A DNA stretch of 64,000 bases from the NCBI GenBank assembly GCA_964059195.1, contig CAXKWD010000006.1, positions 15,430,530 to 15,494,529 of the forward strand, given 5' to 3'. Source of the DNA: Ectobius pallidus. Taxonomy: Eukaryota > Arthropoda > Insecta > Blattodea > Ectobiidae. The position numbers were made by a program, and so were the translations under genes. The number at the start of each line of letters is the position of its first letter. Positions within the stretch are counted from its first letter, which is position 1. The notes beneath the pieces are model-generated. The model did no database searches and was not told the origin of the DNA. It saw only the letters and a program-made list of their open reading frames with translations. Below, piece after piece: positions 9,782-17,770 of the stretch.

Positions 9782-11535
9782 GGTCTTTGGTCTTTGGTCT
9801 TTGGTCTTTGGTCTTTGGTCTTTGGTCTTTGGTCTTTGGTCTTTGGTCTTTGGTCTTTGGTCTTTGGTCTTTGGTCTTTGGTCTTTGGTCTTTGGTCTTT
9901 GGTCTTTGGTCTTTGGTCTTTGGTCTTTGGTCTTTGGTCTTTGGTCTTTGGTCTTTGGTCTTTGGTCTTTGGTCTTTGGTCTTTGGTCTTTGGTCTTTGG
10001 TCTTTGGTCTTTGGTCTTTGGTCTTTGGTCTTTGGTCTTTGGTCTTTGGTCTTTGGTCTTTGGTCTTTGGTCTTTGGTCTTTGGTCTTTGGTCTTTGGTC
10101 TTTGGTCTTTGGTCTTTGGTCTTTGGTCTTTGGTCTTTGGTCTTTGGTCTTTGGTCTTTGGTCTTTGGTCTTTGGTCTTTGGTCTTTGGTCTTTGGTCTT
10201 TGGTCTTTGGTCTTTGGTCTTTGGTCTTTGGTCTTTGGTCTTTGGTCTTTGGTCTTTGGTCTTTGGTCTTTGGTCTTTGGTCTTTGGTCTTTGGTCTTTG
10301 GTCTTTGGTCTTTGGTCTTTGGTCTTTGGTCTTTGGTCTTTGGGCTTTGGGCTTTGGGCTTTGGGCTTTGGGCTTTGGGCTTTGGGCTTTGGGCTTTGGG
10401 CTTTGGTCTTTGGTCTTTGGTCTTTGGTCTTTGGTCTTTGGTCTTTGGGCTTTGGGCTTTGGGCTTTGGGCTTTGGGCTTTGGTCTTTGGTCTTTGGTCT
10501 TTGGTCTTTGGTCTTTGGTCTTTGGTCTTTGGTCTTTGGTCTTTGGTCTTTGGTCTTTGGTCTTTGGTCTTTGGTCTTTGGTCTTTGGTCTTTGGTCTTT
10601 GGTCTTTGGTCTTTGGTCTTTGGTCTTTGGTCTTTGGTCTTTGGTCTTTGGTCTTTGGTCTTTGGTCTTTGGTCTTTGGTCTTTGGTCTTTGGTCTTTGG
10701 TCTTTGGTCTTTGGTCTTTGGTCTTTGGTCTTTGGGCTTTGGGCTTTGGGCTTTGGGCTTTGGGCTTTGGGCTTTGGGCTTTGGTCTTTGGTCTTTGGTC
10801 TTTGGTCTTTGGTCTTTGGTCTTTGGTCTTTGGTCTTTGGTCTTTGGTCTTTGGTCTTTGGTCTTTGGTCTTTGGTCTTTGGTCTTTGGTCTTTGGTCTT
10901 TGGTCTTTGGTCTTTGGTCTTTGGTCTTTGGTCTTTGGTCTTTGGTCTTTGGTCTTTGGTCTTTGGTCTTTGGTCTTTGGTCTTTGGTCTTTGGTCTTTG
11001 GTCTTTGGTCTTTGGTCTTTGGTCTTTGGTCTTTGGTCTTTGGTCTTTGGTCTTTGGTCTTTGGTCTTTGGTCTTTGGTCTTTGGTCTTTGGTCTTTGGT
11101 CTTTGGTCTTTGGTCTTTGGTCTTTGGTCTTTGGTCTTTGGTCTTTGGTCTTTGGTCTTTGGTCTTTGGTCTTTGGTCTTTGGTCTTTGGTCTTTGGTCT
11201 TTGGTCTTTGGTCTTTGGTCTTTGGTCTTTGGTCTTTGGTCTTTGGTCTTTGGTCTTTGGTCTTTGGTCTTTGGTCTTTGGTCTTTGGTCTTTGGTCTTT
11301 GGTCTTTGGTCTTTGGTCTTTGGTCTTTGGTCTTTGGTCTTTGGTCTTTGGTCTTTGGTCTTTGGTCTTTGGTCTTTGGTCTTTGGTCTTTGGTCTTTGG
11401 TCTTTGGTCTTTGGTCTTTGGTCTTTGGTCTTTGGTCTTTGGTCTTTGGTCTTTGGTCTTTGGTCTTTGGTCTTTGGTCTTTGGTCTTTGGTCTTTGGTC
11501 TTTGGTCTTTGGTCTTTGGTCTTGGTCTTGGTCTT
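9782..11535 (+). repeat. Heptanucleotide satellite (GGTCTTT)n, 248 in-phase copies
   Basis: From 9782 to 11517 there are exactly 248 heptamers with no insertion or deletion. Most are GGTCTTT; the variant GGGCTTT occurs only in three blocks: nine units at 10342-10404, five at 10447-10481 and seven at 10734-10782. The array ends in two GGTCTT hexamers (11518-11529) and a final GGTCTT before unique sequence. Seven bases is not a codon multiple, so long meaningless ORFs (21-bp period) occur in several frames on both strands. It lies between the divergent DUF8207-like and PLA2-like genes. Confidence 0.97.
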
Positions 11536-11812
11536 CTAGGAATGGACTTGTATATTTACCATACATCAACTCTCAGGATGTCTAACAAAAAGATCATTTT
11601 AATCATATCTTACACAAATTACTTGATGAATCATGAACGCATTGGTCTTTCAGGAATTACTACGTCCCGCAGTGCTGCTAGGAAATAGTATGCTGTGCAT
11701 GCATTCGTCTTCTTCTCGACATAAGCTAACCATTGGGAGGATCCCCAGAGACACGTTTTGCTTCTCAACCTTCATGACTGTAAATGGCATTTTTATAATG
11801 AAGCGAATGTTT

Positions 11813-11850
11813 TATATAAAAAGTTATAACATGAGAATGATTTAATCAGT
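11813..11850 (+). promoter_or_regulatory. TATA plus initiator directly abutting the PLA2-like start codon
   Basis: TATATAAA at 11813-11820 is followed, about 30 bases on, by TCAGT at 11846-11850, a canonical arthropod initiator, and the ATG begins at 11851. If this initiator is used, the leader is only about three bases. Motif-based inference. Confidence 0.5.
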
Positions 11851-12606
11851 ATGACGCCGCGAGTAGAACGAAGCAGACGTCGACACATCACTCATGGGAA
11901 CAAATTAATAAACACACTGATTGATAAATTGCCTGGGTATCGCTTTTGTGGACCTGGAACTAAATTGGAAAAACGAGTGCAAAGAGGTGTTAAGGGTATC
12001 AATCCTCTAGACGAAGCCTGTAAGGTGGACGATATAAGTTACACACAGAGCTCAGATATAAGCGATCGACATAAAGCAGACTTGAAATTTTTAAAACAAG
12101 CTTCCAATCGTGACAAGGCTATCGACGCGAGTCTTGGGGAACGTACCACAGCTTATCCCGTTTCTAAAATTATGAAAGGAAAAGTGAAAATGGAAATGGA
12201 TATAATTAAAAAACTAAAGGCGGCATATAGAAAGTTACTATTGAATAAGAAGAACAAGAAAAAGAAGAGAGTGTTGAAATCGCCGAAGAAAATTGGTGGT
12301 ATACTACCTCTGCTACCTATATTTGCAGGTTTATCCGCACTTGGGGCTCTCGGTGGTGCGGGGGCACATATCGTTAAAGCTGTAAATTCTGCAAAGTCCA
12401 ATAAGAAACAGTTGCTAGAAAACATTCGTCATAACCATATGATGGAGAGCATAGCCTTAGGGAAAAAAGGATCTGGTATCGTGATGCATGGAAAAGGAAT
12501 GTATCTAAAACCTTATGCGACCGGTAAAGGACTTCGTTTAAAAAAAGCTCTAAGTAACTACGACTTGGAACGGTACGCTAACCAATTAGGAAAAAATGGG
12601 TCTTAA
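11851..12606 (+). CDS. Parvovirus-type PLA2-like domain fused to an adenovirus-core-like hydrophobic tail
   Basis: A 251-residue basic protein. Residues 28-64 match the phospholipase A2 fold used by parvovirus VP1 unique regions: a calcium-loop-like YRFCGPGT (30-37) and DEACKVDDISY (54-64). In active enzymes the second motif contains a His-Asp pair; here the His position is Asp60, next to Asp61, so catalysis is doubtful. Residues about 120-147 are very Lys-rich, and 149-176 form a Gly/Ala/Leu hydrophobic stretch resembling adenovirus pX/minor-core segments. Such fusions are reported in adintovirus-like elements, where they are thought to be virion components. It overlaps the next ORF by 11 bp. 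Confidence 0.7.
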   Translation: MTPRVERSRRRHITHGNKLINTLIDKLPGYRFCGPGTKLEKRVQRGVKGINPLDEACKVDDISYTQSSDISDRHKADLKFLKQASNRDKAIDASLGERTTAYPVSKIMKGKVKMEMDIIKKLKAAYRKLLLNKKNKKKKRVLKSPKKIGGILPLLPIFAGLSALGALGGAGAHIVKAVNSAKSNKKQLLENIRHNHMMESIALGKKGSGIVMHGKGMYLKPYATGKGLRLKKALSNYDLERYANQLGKNGS

Positions 12607-12787
12607 TTTCAACAAATACGTACCCACCACGAAGCAATCTCATAAAAGAAGTCTTGACACCGTTAAGATTAAAAAGGATTATAACCCTACGCAATGTGAA
12701 AGGGGCTATACTCGGAGTCTGATCTTCGATATGTTATCACCTATAAGTAAAAAGTATCTCAAGTCTCTAGGACACAAAGTGTGTTAA
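12596..12787 (+). CDS. Small basic ORF overlapping the PLA2-like gene
   Basis: A 63-codon ORF starts inside the last codons of the PLA2-like gene in another frame. It is rich in Lys, Tyr and Ser and has no domain I recognise. The tight overlap and lack of another candidate in the stretch favour a real small gene or a C-terminal exon; it could equally be chance. Confidence 0.35.
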   Translation: MGLNFNKYVPTTKQSHKRSLDTVKIKKDYNPTQCERGYTRSLIFDMLSPISKKYLKSLGHKVC

Positions 12788-12926
12788 TATGGATATCCTT
12801 CTCTGAAATCGGGGGACTGAATTGAAATTTCTGCAGCAAACAATATACCAGCAAACACAAAGGCTTATTGCTTAATTCTACACGATCGAAGTGTAGAGTA
12901 TACTGCATTAACCAACATCGTTACCA

Positions 12927-13145
12927 ATGTCGTGTAACAACATGATTATAATCGACTGTCAGGAATATCAGTCAAAGTGTAAACAATTTATAGCAGTGAC
13001 TTCGGTGGATGATAGAATTGTACATTTTGTTCTCGAACCACCTAAAAACACTTACCCAGATACAAAGTTGCAGCGGTACATCGAATCCAACATCCATGGA
13101 AATCCGCTGATACTTACCCTACGAAGACTTGAAGCCTGTTCTTGA
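12927..13145 (+). CDS. Small ORF, possible truncated RNase-H-like family protein
   Basis: A 72-codon ORF begins with an Ile-Ile-Ile-Asp-Cys segment followed by a pattern (FVLEPP...HGNPL) that resembles the N-terminus of an uncharacterised arthropod family often proposed to have an RNase-H-like fold. The product stops soon after, so it would be an N-terminal fragment or a frameshifted remnant. The family assignment is from memory of the pattern and is weak. AATAAA-type signals follow at about 13336-13350. Confidence 0.3.
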   Translation: MSCNNMIIIDCQEYQSKCKQFIAVTSVDDRIVHFVLEPPKNTYPDTKLQRYIESNIHGNPLILTLRRLEACS

Positions 13146-13786
13146 AAGTGTATATGTTCTTCATTGTAAACTGATGCAGAGACCTGTTATAAACATGAAC
13201 GATAATGATGTTCCAAAGCTTGACAATTTAAGAGACTGTGAAACCAAATGACTTTTTCATAATGACTCTAATATGAAATGCACATTGCGAAATGTTATTA
13301 TGCTTAAGCCGTGGTTGAAATCCCAGTAAGATTGTAATAAAGTGAATAAAATTCTATAATCCAGAGTTGTATTTTTTATTTCACAGCCCCTCATCCTAGG
13401 AATTAGGAATAGGAGATGTTAGGGAAAACTGGACTTTGTCAAACATGAGAAAATCCAGCTATGAAATAACTTACAAAAGAATACATTTTTTATCACTTTG
13501 GTTTTATTGAATATTTACAAGATGAATTTCACTTGAAAGTCTCCTATTTCTAAAATGAATATCACTCATGATCTTGAGAGTCTCCAACTTCTGAAACACA
13601 GAAAAATAAAAAACACATAAGAATTTAGCTTATGATGGATAAAAAGGGGAAATGGTCCATGTTAATAATACATACCTTTCTAGAGAAGTCGATGGACTTA
13701 GGGTGTTGGTTGTTGTGTTGTATAATCACTTTTAGTCTGTTACACACACTTCACACTGAGTCTGAAATCTCAAAAAGTTTCCCATA
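13146..13786. terminator. 3' flank with poly(A) signals for both strands
   Basis: On the plus strand, 'taataaagtgaataaaatt' (about 13335-13353) can end the PLA2-side transcripts. The inverse of AATAAA near 13503-13508 can serve the minus-strand gene ending at 13787. No gene was recognised. Confidence 0.45.
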
Positions 13787-14266
13787 TTACACAAAGTTGA
13801 GAACGTGGTAGTAGTATCCATCTGACTTCGGCTCCTTACCATAGTACACCAATGAAAGTTTCTCCTCGTTCATCTGTTGAAGCTGATCTTCACTCAACTT
13901 CCCGAACCTTGGTGGTAGAAAAACACTGCATCCAATCATTAAGTCTATAACGATTCTCCTTCCATACCTTGTATACACGGAACGAGCTTCCTTTACCGGA
14001 TAAGCAAGTCCAATTTGCAGCTCGCTCAAGGGCTTGGTACAATTCACATCGGGGATGTTTACAACTGAATACCGCTCTAGAGTAGATACTATAGGCGTCT
14101 TCTTATTCTTGTTTTCTTGTGTATTTGGTAAATCCGCTTGTGATGGTTGTATGGTGGAGGACTGCAGCGCATCCCACAAGTCTTGCGTTGTAATATCCAT
14201 GATATCAACAGCAGCAGCTGTAGTAGATTTAGGTGCACTTTTACGACCACGCTTCGTTGTTGACAT
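13787..14266 (-). CDS. Small protein, possible OB-fold single-strand DNA-binding protein
   Basis: A 159-residue protein. Residues 1-25 are basic and Ala/Thr-rich and 26-60 polar. From about residue 75 a beta-rich region (pattern YPVKEARSVYTRYGRRIVIDLM, then FLPPRF and LSLVYYG) looks like the strand order of an OB fold as seen in small ssDNA-binding proteins of arthropod polymerase-bearing elements. That role would suit a protein-primed replicon with displaced single strands. There is no recognised catalytic motif. The gene has its own TATA box about 47 bp upstream and is followed by a minus-strand poly(A) signal. The OB-fold call is inference. Confidence 0.5.
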   Translation of the reverse strand: MSTTKRGRKSAPKSTTAAAVDIMDITTQDLWDALQSSTIQPSQADLPNTQENKNKKTPIVSTLERYSVVNIPDVNCTKPLSELQIGLAYPVKEARSVYTRYGRRIVIDLMIGCSVFLPPRFGKLSEDQLQQMNEEKLSLVYYGKEPKSDGYYYHVLNFV

Positions 14267-14312
14267 CTCGGAGGTTTGATGTTCACTAAACTATGCATAC
14301 ACACAACTAAGT

Positions 14313-14320
14313 ATTATATA
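14313..14320 (-). promoter_or_regulatory. TATA box for the OB-like gene
   Basis: The minus strand reads TATATAAT here, 47 bp ahead of the ATG at 14266. It lies in the 80-bp gap between the BIR gene's stop and this gene's start. Confidence 0.45.
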
Positions 14321-14346
14321 GTACACCTTCCACCTTCCCCTTCCCC

Positions 14347-14691
14347 TCACTCTTGCTGTACACAATCATGCTCGTCAGGAACATGCATCATTTCACCTGT
14401 GCCACAAACATCTCGTCCCACATCGATGAGTACCTCACCTTTAGTTTTACTTATAAACCTGCAGAAGGGGGCCCATCTTCTATGTTCATTTGCTGGATCG
14501 TCCGTTTTTTCCCATTGTCCTATCTGCGTATGACAGTACGCGCACTCGACTACATCCTTGTATCCAATATAGTAGAATCCAGCTTCGCTCATTTTGTCCA
14601 AGTCAATAAACGTCAATGGCCAATCTTTAAAAGTTTTACGTCGATCAGATTGTATATGCATATCAAGCATCGTTCCATAATACAGAGCCAT
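14347..14691 (-). CDS. BIR-domain (inhibitor-of-apoptosis-like) protein
   Basis: A 114-residue protein from ATG 14691; an upstream in-frame GTG at 14712 is not a likely start. A single BIR domain spans residues about 17-80: RRKTF entry, the GFYYIG segment, then zinc ligands C50, C53, H70 and C77 in the C-x2-C-x16-H-x6-C arrangement. No RING finger follows, so it resembles single-BIR proteins rather than full IAPs. BIR proteins bind caspases or their antagonists, and viruses and adintovirus-like elements carry them, presumably to delay host cell death. That role is inferred from the family. It lies just inside the right TIR. Confidence 0.83.
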   Translation of the reverse strand: MALYYGTMLDMHIQSDRRKTFKDWPLTFIDLDKMSEAGFYYIGYKDVVECAYCHTQIGQWEKTDDPANEHRRWAPFCRFISKTKGEVLIDVGRDVCGTGEMMHVPDEHDCVQQE

Positions 14692-14919
14692 CCTGCGCGT
14701 TATGCTTCTCACTTACGACTAGCCTTGAACCTGTCCTGCACGTGCCGTGTAAGACCTTGAAAGAAGTTTGAACAAGTCCGAGTGATGACGTCATACATAA
14801 AGAATTCATGATTCAGTTGTAATGTAAGATGAACTTCCGGCCAGGTGTTGTTCTGGCGTACGTGACAAAACGTGGGAACAAAACTGATGATGTAGAGGAT
14901 TATGATAAATTGTTAACAC
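14692..14919 (-). promoter_or_regulatory. Upstream region of the BIR gene with a CRE palindrome
   Basis: TGACGTCA at 14786-14793 lies about 100 bp upstream of the ATG. A perfect donor-like GTAAGTGAG (minus strand, about 14718-14710) sits just ahead of the start codon, so a short 5' intron is possible but no suitable acceptor was fixed. There is no clear TATA box. Confidence 0.4.
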
Positions 14920-16367
14920 AGTTCTGTATTGAGAAAACATTTGTATATACTGACTTTATAAAACGCCTTTGAATAATGAAGTATGATATAATATTATTCC
15001 GACATTATACTGGGGGATTTGAAGATAATTCAACACGTAAGATTATGCACCGATCATGATAGGAAAATTTACGATATAATATTTTATACACCGAGTGGTA
15101 AGCCCGAGGTTGAGTTAACCCTTGGGCTAGGATTATAATCTTACAAATAAAATATAGTTTTAAGACGAAAGCTACCATATTTACGAAGGAATAAAATAAT
15201 GCTAACTATACACTTTCGATGGATTCTGATAATAAATAAGGAGGTTTAGATTGTTTGACATTCGGAACGCGGGGTACCGACCGCCTTTACTCTAGGTTGA
15301 TTCACTAGATTTTAGAAAAAGAATCATCTTACAGAAAACTGATAACGTTGCATTTACGCTTCGTGATCTATATGCTTCCATGCTAAAAAGACATAAAGAT
15401 TAAAATCTGCTGTGACGTCATAAATCATTCCCCTCTTATTCCACTTGTGACGTCAGCTTCTCCTGCGGCTCCTGCGGTGGCGTCATCGGCTCCTCCTTTG
15501 CTCCTCCTCTGATGACGTATGCGATGCTGCCATATTGTAAAATATTCCAACTTCCCCTCTTATTCCACTTGTGACGTCAGCTCCTCCTGCGGCTCCTGCA
15601 ATGACGTCATCGGCTCCTCCTTTGCTCCTCCTCTGATGACGTATGCGATGCTGCCATATTGTAAAATATTCCACCTTCCCCTCTCATTCCACTTGTGACG
15701 TCATAAATCATTCCATCTGTCACATGATCTAACCCTACCATTCCTCTGATGACGTAAGCGATGCCGCCATGTTGTAAAACAATACCAATATACAAATTTC
15801 AAATTTCCCACCATCCGTTATTTGCAATTGTAATATTCAATTTCCACCTTTTGCAATTTTCAAATCAACCGCCATCAAGTATTAAATCTCCCACCTTACG
15901 CCATTTGAAATAGGAACCGGAAACGTAGCCATTTTCATTATAAATTTCCAAATTTTGAATTTCGCGCCGGAAACGTAACCAATTACATTATAAATTCTCA
16001 AATTTTGAATTTCGCGCTTCGTACGCCATTTGAAATAGGAACCGGAACCGCCGCCATTTATATTATTAATTTTCAAATTTTGAATTTCGCGCTTCGTACG
16101 CCATTTGAAATAGGAACCGGAACCGCCGCCATTTGAAATAGGAACCGGAACCGACGCCATTTTGAATCACGTGGTTATAGCCACGCCCACTTGTGACGTC
16201 ATACAATCCGCCACTGACGTCATAGCCACGCCCACCTTCCCCTCCGGCTCCTCCGCTCCTGTCACGTGACCTGTGACGTAAGCATTTCCCCCTCCACTCC
16301 CTCCCCTCCGGCTCCTGCGGCTCCTCCTCTGCTCCTCCTCTGACGTCAGTCACAAAACCATACTACT
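14920..16367 (-). repeat. Right terminal inverted repeat (1,448 bp) of the Polinton
   Basis: It mirrors 158-1605. The inner edge falls at 'agttct' (14920-14925), matching 'agaact' at 1600-1605; the two arms diverge immediately inside. The small number of differences suggests recent insertion or continued gene conversion between arms. Confidence 0.92.
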
Positions 16368-16373
16368 ACTATT
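16368..16373. other. Right target-site duplication ACTATT of the Polinton
   Basis: It is identical to 152-157 and lies flush against the right terminus CCATACTACT. Confidence 0.9.
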
Positions 16374-16437
16374 TTTGTCACACCTTGGAAATGAAACTTT
16401 CGAAATCGCTTGAATGTTGTAGCTCACGCTGTAGGAT

Positions 16438-16484
<47 letters not shown>
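16438..16484. repeat. (TAA)n microsatellite
   Basis: About 15 uninterrupted ATA/TAA triplets lie in the loop of the palindromic repeat. Confidence 0.95.
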
Positions 16485-16485
<1 letters not shown>

Positions 16486-16534
16486 CCTCTTCGGTGTAGG
16501 TTGAAAATTTCATATGTCTGCGTGCCTTGACATT

Positions 16535-16930
16535 CATAGGCGTAACCAGGCCGACCATATGGGGGGGTTATAACATCCGCGGGGTCTGGGGGGTATGGAA
16601 TACCCCCCAGGGAGAGGGGGGTCCGGGGGTCCTCCCCCGGAAAATTTTAAAAATTAAGATTCAAAATAACGAGTTTTAAGCTTCCGGGGGTCCTTCCCCG
16701 GAAAATTTTAAAAATTAAGACGCAAAATAACGAGTTTTAAGCTTCCGGGGGTCCTTCCTCGGATAATTTTAAAAATTAAGACGCAAAATAACGAGTTTTA
16801 AGCTTCCCACGCTTTATACTTGTATTAAGTAATTTATGGGAAGACTTAAAACAAATTATACAATTTTCCTTTTTTTAAATCAATGGGGGGGGGGTTCAAA
16901 CCCCCAAAACCCCCCCTCAATACGCCTATG
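16535..16930. mobile_element. hAT-type MITE with G-run/C-run ends
   Basis: Termini CATAGGCGTA and TACGCCTATG are inverted, and the 8-bp duplication TTGACATT flanks them (16527-16534, 16931-16938). Eight-base duplications fit hAT elements. There is no ORF. Runs of seven or more G near the left end and C/G runs near the right end, plus three tandem internal repeats, fill the element. Confidence 0.82.
16621..16806 (+). repeat. Three tandem ~62-bp repeats inside the MITE
   Basis: Each unit holds a ccgggggtcc...ccccgg hairpin followed by an A/T-rich segment ending 'cgagttttaagctt'. Units begin near 16622, 16684 and 16746. Confidence 0.85.
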
Positions 16931-17237
16931 TTGACATTATAAACAAATGAATCGACCAGCGTGAGCTACAACATTCAAGCGATTTCGAAAGTTTCATTTC
17001 CAAGGTATGACAAAAATAGCCAAAGCCAACTATAATTGATTTGACATTGAAATATATTACTGAAAACTGATGCTTCGAAAACGCAAAAAATGCACGTTTT
17101 ATGCCCGTTTTTCACTCATAACTCTCGAAGGAAAGCTAAAATTAAAATTCCGGCTTCGAGGTGTACTTTCCGACCCTTTAGTCCATCTATGTTTAAAATT
17201 TCAGATCTCTGCGTTCAGTAGATTTCGCTGGGCATCG

Positions 17238-17331
17238 CGGACAGATGGACAGACAGACAGACAGACAGATAGACAGACAGACAGATAGACAGACAGACAG
17301 ATAGACAGACAGACAGATAGACAGACAGACA
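17238..17331 (+). repeat. (CAGA)n microsatellite with CAGATAGA interruptions
   Basis: A tetranucleotide tract lies next to the Helitron-like 5' start. The 72-codon ORF over it is an artefact of the repeat. Confidence 0.9.
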
Positions 17332-17364
17332 CTTCCTTTTATTAATATAGATGGTAAATCTGAC

Positions 17365-17765
17365 ACACAATAATTAGATTATTTTATTCTTGTTACTATG
17401 GGCAACAACAGAATATTCATGTTTTAATCAAAATGTATGTTCTGAAATTCGCATTTAAGTCATGTTATTTCGTTTTTATCTCGATACCTATTAATTTTAT
17501 AAAGATATGTGTGAACAAAAAATGTTGTTTTTAATATTCCCTACAACTTGACTGTGCTAAGTTCCCATGTATCGCCCAATGTAATGGAGATAGCCTAAAA
17601 AATTGAAAATGGATACTAGTAAAGTACCCTCTAAGTCTGCAAAAAACGGATACAATCATTTTGTTAGTCATAGATAAGAGTTACCAATTTAAAATTTTTA
17701 TTTAAATCGTTAGAGCCAATTTTTCAAAAATCAATATTTTTCAATTCTGTTAAAATGAAAAATCC
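17365..17765 (+). repeat. Dispersed repeat, copy 1 (mate at 52890-53315, inverted)
   Basis: The segment around 'ttgttactatggg', 'tgttctgaaattcgcattta' and 'gtaatggagatagcc' recurs on the opposite strand at 52890-53315 with moderate divergence. No coding frame; element class unknown. Confidence 0.7.
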
Positions 17766-17770
17766 CCTTA

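Larger units (their letters stand above)
158..16367. mobile_element. Polinton/Maverick (adintovirus-like) element, integrase not found
   Basis: A 16,210-bp element begins AGTAGTATGG, ends with its inverse CCATACTACT, and is bounded by the 6-bp duplication ACTATT (152-157 and 16368-16373). Six-base duplications, AGT termini and long inverted repeats are the known Polinton signature. Genes in order: zinc-finger/DNA polymerase B (+), DUF8207-like (-), a 7-bp satellite, PLA2/core-like protein (+), two small ORFs (+), an OB-like protein (-) and a BIR protein (-). No retroviral-type integrase, double-jelly-roll capsid, FtsK-type ATPase or adenain-type protease was recognised in any open frame, so it is either a deleted copy or a lineage mobilised in trans. 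Confidence 0.88.
16374..17351. repeat. Palindromic Helitron-like repeat (Polinton target)
   Basis: 16374-16432 continues the plus arm of 1-157, and 16961-17351 is its inverted mate (shared 'gtagctcacgctg' at the inner edge). Read on the minus strand from 17351 it begins TCTATATTAATAAAAGGAAG, nearly the same 5' start as the Helitron-like unit at 54463. The loop holds a TAA microsatellite and a MITE. The far arm at about 17010-17030 preserves the uninterrupted Polinton target. Confidence 0.6.

Noticed and set aside
9782..11535. CRISPR-like array
   Set aside because: No spacers; a plain short-period satellite in a eukaryotic genome.
9625..11688. Very long ORFs encoding (SLVFGLW)n on plus and (KTKDQRP)n on minus
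   Set aside because: They are the necessary translation of an uninterrupted 7-bp repeat (21-bp codon period) in several frames; not genes.
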